NCBI RefSeq assembly: GCF_900963305.1
Contig: NC_042515.1
Location: 13,823,623 to 13,887,622 of the forward strand
DNA: 64,000 nt
DNA from: Echeneis naucrates
Lineage: Eukaryota > Chordata > Actinopteri > Carangiformes > Echeneidae
Direction of reading: 5' to 3'
Under the pieces are notes generated by a model. That model ran no database searches. It worked only from the letters and a program-made list of their open reading frames with translations, and was not told where the DNA came from. The position numbers and the translations under genes are program-made. Each line of letters starts with the position of its first letter. The stretch's first letter is position 1. Shown in pieces: positions 12,401 through 27,762 of this stretch.

Positions 12401-15400
12401 CAAATAGGACACAGGAACAAACTCTTGTGTCACGTTGGCCTAATTTTAGTTTCTCTTCAACATCATGACGAGGAAGAAAACACAGCTGGAGGGTTGTTTT
12501 TGTTCTGCTGTGAGAACTTTCTGACAGGTTTACAATGGGAATAGTTTTCACTAAGGAAAGCTGTGAAACAAATTTATGAGATACAGAAAATTCCCATACA
12601 AAGAACTAACTATATGATAATCATATACTTATTAGTTAATATTAATAGAGATTTGCTGTCTTCATGTGCTTAGTTCTTACACAAACTGTGCAGTATACTT
12701 GTGTTATTTTATGTTAGAAGAACCAATAATACCGTTGACAAAAAACAATAGACAATCTGAACTGAACCATTTGTGTATAAAGGAAACACTAACTAAACTT
12801 GAGTCAACAGTATGTGTGTTATGGTCTAATCTTGATTTTCAGTCTATATTCTCTTTTATAAATTACCAGTCAAATGTATAGGTAGTGGACTGGGGTTCAA
12901 CATTTCCTGTGTTTATATTTAGAACTCAACAGCACAATGCACATTGAAACACTTAAAATATTAATATTCATATTCATGTGAGCGCTGATCACACATCTCA
13001 ATAAAACCAGACTGGATTAACCTGAAGTGACCCTCGTGTCGTGTCGTGTGTGTATGTGTGACATCCTTATTAAAACAATGGATTACAAAGATTCCAACAA
13101 CAAAGGGACAAAATAGTATTAAAAAAAAAAAAAATCAAACCTGCTTTTCTCAGATCTCTTGGAAACATGTACTGTCCTTCAAGTCTTATTGTTGACAAAA
13201 AATATATGTTCTTTGATTTTTTTTTAAGTGAGTGTTTTTGCTGTTGTTCGAGTTTGACAGTGCTGTTTTTAAAAAAAAAAAAAAAACAGGTGCTTACTGT
13301 AGTTTGGCAAACAGCCCTTTTAGTTGCATTAATATTGAAGGGAAATGCTGGTGGAATGGAGTCCATTTTTTACAGGAGACATTAATCTTCTGCTGAAGGA
13401 CACATTGAGATGCGAGCGGTTCCTTAACAGCGCCTGGATCTACCAATCAATAGTCTTTGTGATGCTGGAGCGTGCAAGACTGACATTGGTGCTGTCAAGG
13501 AAACATTGCTTCCTCCCATTCCAGCATCTAATCTACATAAAGTGACTAACCCTAACCCTGACCACCATAGAAGACTGTCAGTCACCTCACTGAGTAGGTT
13601 CAGTTTAAACATTCATTATTCAGATGCTCTCACATGTATTTAAATTTTGCTAATACATTCGGTCTGTTTGAACCCAAAACCATCTCTAAAAGCAAGTTAT
13701 CAGAACTTTCTCTCTTGGAAAGTTCTGGTCACAATCCTGACTATCATCATCAGGACAGAAAAGTGAAATCCATCTGAAACCATAGCAAGACACAAGGTGC
13801 AGTTCTGAAATGGTGTGAGGCAAAGTGAAGAGAGGTGGAGACAGGTCTGAAAGCCCAGGTACATAACTGAAACAAGCCTGTTTACAGTCTGGCTCAGGTG
13901 AGATTTCTGAACATTCAGACTGCTTTCTGCAACACATGCTACTGAGGAGGTGGAGATGGCCACACAAGGACCACAGCAGCAAATGACCAGTCAGTGTGCT
14001 ATTGGGGAGTACAGAGATAAATATGAAGAGTATCAGCTGAAAGTAAAACAAAAGAGACCTTTTGCCAAAATGTGTCCAGGAAAGTCGGCGGAAAATGGGG
14101 GTGCAAGAATTCCCTCGTGAAGTGGGGTGTCGAGCGGGAAGACCAGCAGAGTAACGTGATTTAAAGGCTGGATGGTAAAAGTTAAGTGATGTGATGGTAG
14201 GATAATGTATCTCAGACAAGAGATGGTCAACAAGTATATCAGATCATTTTTCATTCAAATGCCACTGCTGGATAAACTCCAGTCTGTGTGATCTACTGTA
14301 TATAAGGAAGGCTGGACTCTGGAGGTGAGTGATAAACAGCTCGTGGCACCTTCAAACGAACCTTTTCAACATAATGGATGACTTGTCACATGCTCCTTCG
14401 TCCTGAACGACTGTAATTCCATCAACAGATAATTAACGAGGGCGTTACGTTGTCAGGCTGTTTATATAAAAATACTGGAGGTGACTCGTCTCCCTCTCCA
14501 TAACATTACACCCGAATATAAGACATTCATGTATTTTTTATCACTGTTGGATTAAAAATGTAAAAGATTTAATTCAAACCAACACTGGGGGAATAAAAGA
14601 TTCAGTATCTTTGTGAATCAGTGATTTAAAAAGCCGTTCCTTTACTGGTTGTTAACCATCATATGAAACACACTGAGCTGCTGCACAAACACAAATGCCG
14701 TTTGGTACTTTTTGCACTATTTGCTGCATCTGTTAAATGCAGAGAGTGAGAGCGGACTGCCAATGAGTTCTCAGTTCCTTTCCTTTCCCTTTCACTTTCT
14801 TTCTCCCTTTCACACGAGCAGAATTTATGAGGCCATTACGAGTGTGCATGCAGTGTCAACAGCGCCCAGCTAATATCTTTATCCAACACGAGGCTGTCAG
14901 ACGACACATGCGCTGCCCAGGAGACAAACTGCCCTCCCAGCAAACAGTTCAGCTGAACACACACTTAAGACATTTAACATGCCTCAGCAGCTGTAGCACA
15001 TTAGCCGGCTCTGAGGCAGCCAGCAACTTAAATAATGATCACAGGCCTCCCTTTTACAAATCTGTTGATTAAATAAGGAAAATGAAACCTGGTCAGTGCC
15101 CAGAGGATTTAAATCGATGTACTGCACCTTTAAACACACCAGCATATTGAAGTAAATTCAGGTATGTGTATGGTAACTGGGGCTGAACGTTCACTTTTAA
15201 TGTAAGTTAATGTCAACTTTGTTTTTCATCACACAGTTGCTGATGTCAATCCAGATTTTGCCAGTTTGAGATGCGTATTCACATTTAAGTTCTTACACAC
15301 CAGTGTAAGAACTATTTCTCACCGTCAACAAAATTTATGTAAAGACCAAAGAGAACCATCTTAGTCCATCATGCAAGACCTTCTTACTTTTCCATCACAT

Positions 15401-18400
15401 TGATTCTTAAAAATTTCAAACGAATTGAATAGCTTTTATGATTTCAGAAGGCCTGTAATGCCACTGGACTCTCTACATTCAGTGCACTTGTTAGCATTTG
15501 TGGTTCTAGTACCCAAGATGACTCAAAATAAATTACACTTGGTCTCAGACGTTTTGAGATCAGTGGAGAGCAACTCTTACATTAGTCCATTACAGAAAAA
15601 CTTTCCCTCTAATCTCTTTAGACTGATTTATTGGCTGAAACGCTACAGGATTTCACACACAAAAAAAAAGGAATGTAGCAGTATATTGTTTCTTTGCCAG
15701 TTATTTAAGTGGTGACCTTTTCCATTTGTCTTTGAATGGGACTCAGTCAAACCGCTTGACTGAACAACCAAACAACAAAAGGGTCTGAATACTAGTCCAT
15801 GCAATGGTGAGGCCAGCTGATGTATAGTGGCTGGACGGGACTAGAGACTTCAGAGCTGCAAGAAGTCAAATGATGCCCAGTTTCTTCTCCAACAACAGGC
15901 GGTCAATCGAGTGCAAAGGTGTTATTTACAACATTAATCCAGCCACCCCATGTTGTGAACTGAACAACAGCCAAATGCTGTCATTAGAGACTCCACAGGG
16001 CCTTTGTCCCTCTTTCTCTGATCCATCTGCTGCTGGGGAGACACTGCAGCAGGCCCGCCATCAGCACACTGGCTCCAGTCTGTTTTACATGTGGCTGTTT
16101 GACACAACACAGCAGGAGCGACATTATGGCCTGGTGGCAAGAGTGGCTCTGGAGCTGTAGCAGCATTAACTCTCATTACGCACACACCAACTCATTACAG
16201 CTCACAATGGGGTGATGCTCATGGAGGGACTCGGCCTCCAACTGAAGCACATCGTCTCACAGTGTGGAGGTGGCGGCGCACGGCAGTGGAAGATGCTATT
16301 CACTGATGGCCCATCAAAGGAGCCTAGAGCAGCAGAACAGGGCTCTCGTTGAGCAGAGTGGGTTGTCGAGGCAATAATGTTTTTTAATTGTCCGGCCAAT
16401 GGACACTGCTCGATAGCTTAGGGTCAAATAAGCTTGATTTTTTTCAGCATTCTTTACTCTCTATTGCTTGCTTTTTCATACCAAAATTATGAAAATGGAT
16501 TTGAAATGATCACTTTTTGGTAAGCCGGGTTTTTGGGTGACATTTTAACAAATTTTTAATAGCAGTTTTAGCAGCAAGAGTTTGACTAATAGTAAAAGCG
16601 GTACTTGTACCAGTGGAAATATCAGCAGTAACTCTACGAACAGAAGTAAAACGAGGCGAGCAAACCAGCACTGGTTGCTACTCTTCTTCTGGTAGCTTTG
16701 CATTTTAGTTTTCCCTCCGCCTTCATTACTTCATTAATTAGTTTATATAATGCGGAATTTTTTTGAGGCAACAGATAACGTGAAACTCCTGCAGCGCTTC
16801 AAAGCTGAGATAAGCACACAGAAGAACAACTTGCATCCCTTAGCGAGAATCATGTCATGGTGAAAAGAAATGAAACTGACCACTTGTTCATCTCAGGTGG
16901 TACAGTACAGAAGGTGAAATTAATTTACGTATATAAAGCTGCTTACTTATCAGAAAAGAAATGTAATAAGCTGTTATGAATATTAGATTTTTCATTTGTC
17001 TCTCTTTTGGTGTTGCCAGACCACAAAAAGCCCCCCATTGTTTTATGACCCAACTGAGAAACTCATCTAAAAACGACTTTACTTCTTAACTTAGCCACTC
17101 GTTCTAGCAGTGGCATTTTATTTTAACTGGGATTTAGCATCGTTTATACGCTTTACTCGATTTTTAGGTCAAAATCTGTTTAAAATGTTCCACTTTTTAA
17201 AATACACAGCCTCGCCTGAGGGATGCTTTAATTAATGCTACATTAGGTGTGTTTAATTTCTAGCCATCATCACACAACCTTGACAAACTATGCAGCTCTT
17301 GTTAATCTTGATTTTAGGATCCCATGAAAGAGTTATTGGCATATTATTTTTAGGTCTGTGCACAAAAATCTGAGTTACAGTCTGATGTTGGGTTAAAAAA
17401 TTTTATATGCTATGTCAACTCCTTACATGCTAAAAACATTCTGATAAAACTTCTTGTGTGTATTTAAATTCATCCTCACATCTTATCAGGTTTTTGTTTA
17501 CTTCCCTTTGTGATATAAACTTTACACCTGGATAGTTGGAAAACTTCGACACAGGGTTTTGTATTTGTGTCCACGGCTCACAAATCTTTGTGGAACATCA
17601 TGTAGTGTGTGGGTAATCTTAACCAGAAAAGCCCACGTACTGTATTATTAGTTCATGTTTTTATGAACTGCATTATTCTCTACTCTTTTCGATTCTTTTC
17701 TATTTGTTTGTTGACTCAATGTGGTTGATTTTACAGTTTGACTCTTAATGACCTATTAACGTTAATGGACTTTTATCATTATACCCTCCACTTGTTTTTA
17801 TGTTAATGCTTGTAATTTAAAAGAAGAATCTTAAACTGAAACTGGTCTTAAAGGATTAAAATCTTGTCTCCTCAAGCTATTTTTGCCTCTATGGATGCAG
17901 TCTAAAATTGCACTTTTGGCATTCTGTTGACGAAATCTTCCAATCTCAAAAGATTCAACCAGCTCAGTAAACTTGTAGTTGTAACATATATATATATGAC
18001 AATTTATGAGTTTGATTTGATCTCCCACTTTGTTGGTTCAGTCCCCAGTTGGCTCATTGAAACACTGCATCATAAAACTGCACAGAGGATAAAAAAAAAA
18101 CTCTAACAGACGAGTTCTGGCTGCGCCATATGTGAGCCTCAGTGGGGTTACACCAGCAGTAAACTGTGTGCAAGTTCAGAAGAAACCTGTGTGATGTTTC
18201 AGTTTGAAGCAGAGACGGTCAGGGGCCTGACCTTCACAGTAAAATCTTCATGTCTAAAGCCTGTGTTTGGAATAAATGAGCGAGGAAATAAGCGTGTGAG
18301 CTTCAGAGATGTTGTTTGGCTGGTTTTATTAACTTTGGACAGACTGTATGCTAAGCTAAGATAACAGGCTGTGATACATACATATTGTATTTAACAGACA

Positions 18401-20819
18401 TCTAATCTATCTCTTCCTGGTTTGCCTTTTATGCCAGGACGATTTAGTCCGCCCTCCGAGATCAGAGACCTGCAGCATCATGAAGACAACATTAACAACC
18501 CATCCAGTTTTACAGGACATTAAACATCATCTTGAAGTCATAATCTGACTCATAAAAGATAGTTTAGCTGCACTGTGAGGCCAATCTTATGATTATGTGC
18601 CAGCATAAGTCTGAACATCACAGATTTTCCTGCTGCTTAAGCCTCATCCAAACTTAGCCTCATCTAACAAAATTATGGCGTAAACTTAACTACTAAAGTG
18701 GATCTGAATGGACTTCTGAGTGTTGACAGTTATTCTTTGAAATTCTATGAAATCATCAGGTTTCCATTTTCTTCAGCTACAGCATGATTCATCTGCCACG
18801 GCTAAATATAAAGATCATTTCTCAGTACAGTTGGTCCCCAAGAAGAGGGTGGACCTGTTAGCGAGACACACCTTCCTGCTCCTCATAAGTGACTGGAACC
18901 ATCCAAGAAGTGAGTCAGCAACTTAGAATATGAAGAAAAAATTCACTACAAGCTGTACATGTAAATGATTCTGTTGTAAACCCCAATTCAGAAACTGTCT
19001 GAGTATGTATTTCCTACTCTGCTTGGACCGATCCAGCTTCAAGTTGCCGAAACAAAGAAGGGAAAAAACACTGTTTAAGGCCACAGTGGGGTCAACAATC
19101 CACCGCACCAGGAAGCGAACCACCTCTTCATTCAGGAGATTCACACAACACTAACTACCTATTCCCTTCCATAAAAAGGAAACAACAGAGTCAGACAATT
19201 TTCCAGATGCATAATTAAACGGGTGATGGGGTGAGCTGGTCTGTGGTGAAGTTGTAGTTCCAGTTTATATTAGTCAAGACTACAAGCAGGTATCAACCCC
19301 TCTGAAATAACTCCCCTCGTTTCCTGATGTGCCTCACATGGCAGGAGAAGGCTGAAGCCCAGAATCAGCCAACTGACTGTCCCCGTCTTACTTAAAAACA
19401 CACACGTCATACTCATTTCCACAAATATTGTTGAGAGTAATCTAACGGCCTCACTCCTGTGTTATGCAGCGAAGGTCTACAGGTAACAGAAGTTACTAAA
19501 TCAACAATTAATGTTATAAATTCCTTTACTACACTGCTCTTTTAAATGCTTCTCTGGAACAGAGTGCTCATGTATTATCTTGGATGTGTTTGGGCATGGA
19601 GCTGAGAATAAACTCACGTCATATTAAATGTGAAATAAGTCTAGTAGCCATTTTCAACACATTGACAGACAGGTAAGAGGAGACAATGACACAAGTATTA
19701 AACTGTCCATTCGTGGTCTGGACTTGGGAACTTAAACAATTATTAACACTCACCCTAATCAGAGATAAGCAGGGGAACACATCGCTTTCCAATACTTTCT
19801 CCTACTGCTGGGGCCGTGATGGAAGACAAGGAGGGAGGAGGCAACCCAGAACATCAGAAAGTGTCCGTTCAGTCGAGACAGCAGCGATGAAGAAGTTCAC
19901 CTTAGGTTTAGGTGGCTTAAATTTCAGCAGCATGGTACCCTGGCACCCATTTGACAGAAAGACATTTCTGAAACGAAATACACTCACACATTGCCCAAAG
20001 CTTTTTCCAGCTGCCATGACTTCACAGAGTTTAAAAATATAAGGGGCAACATTTTACAGAATATTTTTTAAGAAAAAAAGAAGCAAATCTTAAGACATTT
20101 TCAGTATAAATTCAAATACTCTTGGAGAAATTGTCAGAAGACGATTCAAATAAAACTGACAGATCTAAAATAAAATGGAACTGTTTCAATAATCAATTAA
20201 AGATTTAGTAAAAAAAAAAATAAATAAGAACCCACTCCGTTCTCTGTGTTTTCTCACTTGTATAAAGCTCAACTCAACATTGCTGGAGGGACAAATAAAG
20301 ACACCAAAGCAGTCAGAAATGCAATCTGAGAAATCATGATGTGAATTTTTCACTTTTTATGATGACTGCCAAAAATAACAACAAATCATTTAGTGATGAA
20401 CATTATTTCTTCTCCTGATTGAATTATTTCAGTCCAAAAATGTTCTGTTAGTTGCAGATCTAGAATAATTTCCCCTAATAGTTGAGATAAATCACTCCAG
20501 TGCACTAGCAGTCACTTGCAGAGGTTTTTCTCAAAATGAAGGTGTACAGTACCATCTAGTGGATATGTTCATTATGCAGCTTGATGTCCCCAATTCAATA
20601 ATCATTGAGAAGTCAAACAGGCATCACCACAGTTTGTCATGCCCACTTAACTTTTACACCTATGTTTCACATCGTGGTCATTTTCTTTCATATAAATTGT
20701 AAAAACTAAAAAAAAAAACAAAACAAGGATTCACAGAATTTTTCCACAAAAAGTAAAAACAGTATCTTAAGCATAAATTCCTGATGTGATAAACTTTAAT
20801 ACTCCACAGAGCACGGACA
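9418..20819. other. Gene-free intergenic stretch between fgd5 and ccdc174
   Basis: About 11.4 kb with no exon I can support. Open frames here (the longest is 177 codons, on the minus strand at 13686-14219) lack recognisable domains, phased splice partners or codon bias. It holds poly-A/T runs, a short telomere-like CCCTAA pair at 13547-13560, and two patches of higher sequence complexity (about 14750-15120 and 15860-16400) that could be conserved non-coding DNA. Confidence 0.6.
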
Positions 20820-21049
20820 TTGGGCCTCATGCAGAGTTATTTATTAAAACAAATTGAATGGCATTAGGTACATGGTATTTTGAGAAAAGCTATGACATTA
20901 ACACATTATCTCACAAACAAAGTTCGTGAATGTTTGATTTGCGTGTGATTTGCGAATGTTTGAATCTGAACATTTGTGCAAAGAAACCTCAGAAAAAAGC
21001 ATGAAAACAGGAGGACAAGAATCTGAAAATGTTCCTGCATGAGGTCTAA
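20820..21049. mobile_element. Short terminal-inverted-repeat element (Harbinger-like MITE candidate)
   Basis: The left end TTGGGCCTCATGCA (20820-20833) and right end TGCATGAGGTCTAA (21036-21049) are inverted copies matching at 12 of 14 positions. The 230-bp body is AT-rich with no coding potential. GGGCCTCAT-type ends recall small PIF/Harbinger-like elements in fish, but that assignment is from memory and the target duplication is unclear. It lies just past the ccdc174 stop codon and may be in its 3' UTR. Confidence 0.5.
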
Positions 21050-21147
21050 CGTTCTGTTATGTATGAGATTTCCTCACAGAAGTACACAGCAGTATTGTCG
21101 AAGCAAAGAAATGAACCAACTACAAGGTAAACCTAATATTTCAGAAG

Positions 21148-24134
<2,987 letters not shown>

Positions 24135-24955
24135 GTTTTTCACTTCTTTTCGATCGCGTCTCCATCCAGGTTGTTGAAGGGAAATCCTGCTGTCTTCTTC
24201 GTTGGTGTTTCCGCCGCCGGTGAAATGTTGTTCTACCGCCGACTAGTGGAGGCTACGCTGCAAATACAGCGCCATCTGTAATCTGACTGCCCTGAACTGC
24301 GTCTGAGGCTGAAAGGGGAGAGCACTTTCCTTTTTCTCTTTCTTTTTCTGTCAGTCCTGTGTACTGTTGCTGCCACTTGGGGCCTTCATTTCCATCGGTA
24401 TCATGTTTTCCTTTATTCGTCCTACACATAAAATATCACCCTGCTTTAATTTCAAGAGAGCCACACAGAATAAAAGGTGTCACCTATAAAGTGTAAGATG
24501 ACCCGACCAGCATCAAAATTCAAGCCTTTTACTTTAAAATGATGAAAATGACACCTGAGAGGAAATTCAAATATTATATATTTTGTCTTACTCATGCATT
24601 TGATCTTACAAAAGCCAATAGTTTCTATTTTTAAACACTCAATACATCGAGTATTAAACTAAACTAAACTAAACTTACAATTGAGGTTGTTGTGGGACTA
24701 TTTAACAGAAGGTGAACTGTCTGAAACATCATACAATAAATTGTTGGTGAATAGATCTCTGAACAATAAATCTGAGCTCTGGAGTCATCTAAAAACAAGG
24801 TAATTCACTTAACTGTCAAAAAGAGACAGCTCATGGAAACTGCAGTGGACTGAGGAAAAGAGTCTTGTTTTTAGCTGTGTTTAAACAGCTAAAATGAACA
24901 ACCGGGCGATTTTTAAAAAATGTTTGCATAACATGTTGACTTTGCCTTTCTGTGA
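24135..24955. other. ccdc174 5' UTR/promoter and intergenic DNA
   Basis: The first 130 bases or so are a moderately GC-rich, TATA-less region that should hold the ccdc174 5' UTR and promoter. The rest is AT-rich with no recognisable gene. A short CTAAA-type tandem tract lies near 24655-24675. Confidence 0.5.
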
Positions 24956-25090
24956 GGACTTTGTACGCTCTCTCTGTCCCTGTGATGGATTTGTAGCCTG
25001 TCCATCCTTGCCTTATGTCAACTGGGATCGGCTCCAGCCCCCGTCACCTTGGACTATAAGTCCTATACACAAGGGATGGATGGATGTTGA
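24956..25090 (+). mobile_element. 3' tail fragment of a teleost SINE/L2-type retroposon
   Basis: The fragment contains CCTGTGATGG, CAACTGGGATCGGCTCCAGC and a terminal GGATGGATGG, in the order seen in the 3' half of a very common teleost tRNA-SINE/L2-like family. The longer copy at 53951-54333 shows the same modules. The 5' tRNA-like head is missing, so this is a truncated, diverged copy. Confidence 0.65.
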
Positions 25091-25199
25091 CTGTTCAATA
25101 TCAGCCCAGTAATATAATTGTGTTCAGTCTGAGTAAACACTATTAGGGATTAGCTCAGCATCACAGTCCAAGAGCTAATTTTTTTTTTTTGAAGTACAT

Positions 25200-26604
25200 T
25201 AGTGATGTGTCGTTCATTTTGATCTCCTTTGTATGACTCGGGAGTAACAAGTCATCTCAGTGAGTGATTCGCCCAAGGTACACGGCAGAAAACTGGTCTG
25301 TCTGTATTTTTCATTTACATCCTAGTACACTTAAACAGGTGCAATATTATTTCGCTAATCTCACTTAGCAATTTAGCAATGTCCTCTAGCTCTCTGTCTC
25401 CAGTCTCTGTTCCTCCTTCTCCTTTTCCTCCATGTCTAGTTCCTCCTCTGCCTCCTTCTATGATAGTACTTCTTGTCATAGATGCAGGATGACGGCAGAA
25501 ATGGAGGTGAGAAATCGCGGCTCCGCACCTTAGCTAGCCCAGCTTATGCTAATGTAGCTAGCGCCCCCCTGCAGCCGCTGCGGGCAGCTGAGGGTTTCTT
25601 CCCCCAGCAGCTCCTGAGCAGCCGAGATCTAGTCAGGGCGGCTGGTGACCGTCCGAGACAAGAGGCAGAGTCGTAGGGATGAAGGAGTACACCAATATCG
25701 GTGCCTGTTCAACCATCTACATTATCTGTATCTGTAATCGTACTCGTAAGGGGCGGGAATTTAACCAAAAGTGGGCGTGGTTTACACAAAAGCTGTATTT
25801 CTAAGCCTGAAACTGATATGGGTTGGTCAGAAGTTTATTGTAAGCCTCAATATATGTTTTTTATTTACAGCTTGATTTGTATTACACCGGTAAAAACCTG
25901 ACCCGGTGAAGAAACACCATGCAGTCTGCAGGAAGCCCTGTCTGTCACACAAACACCAATCAAGTTCTGTCCTGGATACTCCTTTCAGCCGAGTATCCGG
26001 CTCAGCCCTAGTAGGCAGCAGCCCGCTACCTGGTCCACGCATGCGCGCCACAGGCTCAGGTTCGTTCACGAACGGGTCTTTCTGCCGCATATTCTCTATG
26101 TAAGAATGGCAGATTCGTTCAGGACTCATAATTACGGGTCTCATGGCCTTTCCTCATTATTCACGTGGTTATAGCAGTAACATGACCAATGCCGTTATTA
26201 CTGGTGAGGAAAGCTATCTGACGTTAGCTATGTAGCTCCGTTGGAACAAATTCATACAGGACAGGTCTTCAGCAACCAGGTAGGCTGAAGTGAACGGCCA
26301 TCATAGAAAGAGAATTTTTTAATGATAGGTGAATCGCTCCCCTACCGGCAAATGAAGTAATCAGTAATTTAAGATTCAGTAGGCTTTGGCCCAAAAGGGT
26401 GCTCAATAGTTTAACAAAAGCAAGTGAAGCAAACCATGTTGCTTTTCAGTGTTTGAAAGCCGTGCTTTTTCACTCATTACTCAAACGACAGCTAGAGCCA
26501 CAATAGTTCCTATGAATGAATGACTTTAAAAAAGGATTCGTTAATTTTACTGAATGAAATTAAAAGACCTGAGTCAGTAAAAAGATCCGAACCTCCCATC
26601 ACCA
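25200..26604. mobile_element. hAT-like non-autonomous DNA transposon upstream of ghrl
   Basis: A 1405-bp unit flanked by an 8-bp direct repeat, AAGTACAT (25192-25199) and AAGTACGT (26605-26612), matching at 7 of 8 bases; hAT elements make 8-bp duplications. The left end TAGTGATGTGTCGTTC and the complement of the right end TGGTGATGGGAGGTTC form degenerate terminal inverted repeats. TTCGTTCA-type motifs recur inside (for example near 26060 and 26115). No transposase frame is seen. The inner part is partly GC-rich and may include nested repeats. Its right end is about 200 bp from the ghrelin TATA box. Confidence 0.65.
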
Positions 26605-26802
26605 AAGTACGTTTACAATAAATCAGCCACATTTATCAGTATCTATGCAACTGCAATGATATTACCTCCATCACCTCATTAAAAGTGAGGAATGTTCATT
26701 TTGTTATCAGATTAAACATTTGAACAGTCCAATGCTACCAAGATATAACAGCACAAATGCCTGTTACAATTCTGTTTAATTCTTTTCGAAAGAGGATGAA
26801 GG

Positions 26803-26810
26803 TATATAAA
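26803..26810 (+). promoter_or_regulatory. ghrl: ghrl TATA box
   Basis: TATATAAA stands 162 bp before the ghrelin start codon. A start site about 25-30 bp downstream would give a 5' UTR of about 135 bp, assuming no upstream untranslated exon. Ghrelin is a tissue-restricted hormone gene, for which a TATA promoter is expected. Confidence 0.7.
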
Positions 26811-26971
26811 GGTATGAAGTCAGAGGCTCCAAACAGGGTGTTGAGCAGGAGAGAACCGAGGTATCAGTGTCAGGTTCAAAGTGCTGGAACTAATGTTTAG
26901 TCTTTTAATGCTCTAGGCTGCTTCATCCATTTGTGTGTACCAGAACAAGCAGTGCAGATTTTGGTTCCACC

Positions 26972-27762
26972 ATGTTTTTGAAAAGAAAAACTTGTATGCT
27001 GGTTTTTCTGTTGTCTTCTCTGACGCTGTGGTGCAAGACAACCAGTGCAGGTTCCAGCTTTCTCAGCCCTTCACACAAACCTCCGGTAAGGTGCCATCTG
27101 TCTGAGATTTATTTATGAGAACGTAAACTGAAAGAAGTTTGTCCTCACAGGATCTAAGCCATCATCACGCTAACCCTAACCCTAACCCTTGAGTTTGAGC
27201 GTTTGTCTTTTTGTGAATGAAACAGATTCTATTTTATACCAATCAGATATATCTGCAGGTATTTTCTGTTGTGTGATTTTCAGTTCTTAAACTGGATTGG
27301 TACCAAACGTCAGTTTTCTCTAATTTCTGGCTCTAAAACAGAACAGGGGAAAATCTTCCAGAATCGGCCGTCAGGTCATGGAGGAGCCAAGACAGCCCAC
27401 CGAGGATAACCAGATCAGAGTGAGTGGAAATCATACTCATGACCCTAATCCTAACCCCACAACCTAGAAACCATCCCTGTGGCTTTATTTTCCTCTCCTT
27501 TGAGTAGATAAGTGGCCCCTTTGACATTGGCATCACCCTGACACCAGAGGACTTTGAGGAGTATGGCATGGTGCTGAAGGAGATCATTCAGCGGCTGCTG
27601 GGAAACACAGAGACAGCAGGTGCACCCAACCTCTCTGTCTTAAAAATAAAAGAAAGCTCTGCTCCTCTTGGCCTACTTATAGAAAGATAACCATGCTTCA
27701 ATTTTTCATGCCGTCATAACATAATGTCTCTTTCTGTTTCAGAAACCCCACCACGTTTTTGA
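26972..27762 (+). CDS. ghrl: Preproghrelin (ghrelin/obestatin-region prepropeptide)
   Basis: Stomach-derived peptide hormone acting on the growth hormone secretagogue receptor in control of feeding and GH release. Four phased coding exons: 26972-27085, 27342-27419, 27508-27619, 27743-27762; 107 residues. Residues 1-26 form a signal peptide ([20 protein letters not shown] core) ending ..TSA. The mature hormone begins [12 protein letters not shown], with Ser3, the acylation site, intact. It runs 20 residues to ..KSSRI followed by Gly-Arg, the amidation signal used in fish ghrelins. The C-peptide includes [16 protein letters not shown], homologous to the obestatin region. The stop follows ETPPRF. 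Introns are short (256, 88 and 123 bp); two carry CCTAAC-rich sequence. The gene is tail-to-tail with tatdn2, as in human. Confidence 0.97.
27171..27190 (+). repeat. Telomere-like (CCCTAA)n in ghrl intron 1
   Basis: TAACCCTAACCCTAACCCTT, about three CCCTAA units in the sense strand of the first coding intron, 150 nt before the acceptor. A degenerate relative (CCTAATCCTAACCCC) sits near 27443-27457 in the 88-bp second intron. Confidence 0.85.

Noticed and set aside
13686-14219. 177-codon minus-strand open frame in the fgd5-ccdc174 gap
   Set aside because: No recognisable domain, several overlapping alternative frames, no splice-phased partners; it looks like a chance open frame.
14827-15072. 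81-codon plus-strand frame with several Cys/His that hints at a zinc finger
   Set aside because: The Cys and His spacing (for example CMQCQQ then H...H) does not fit a C2H2 finger, and there is no flanking finger or exon.
25482-25676. 64-codon frame upstream of ghrelin
   Set aside because: It lies inside the hAT-like element in a GC-rich repeat patch and has no similarity to transposase or to a host gene.
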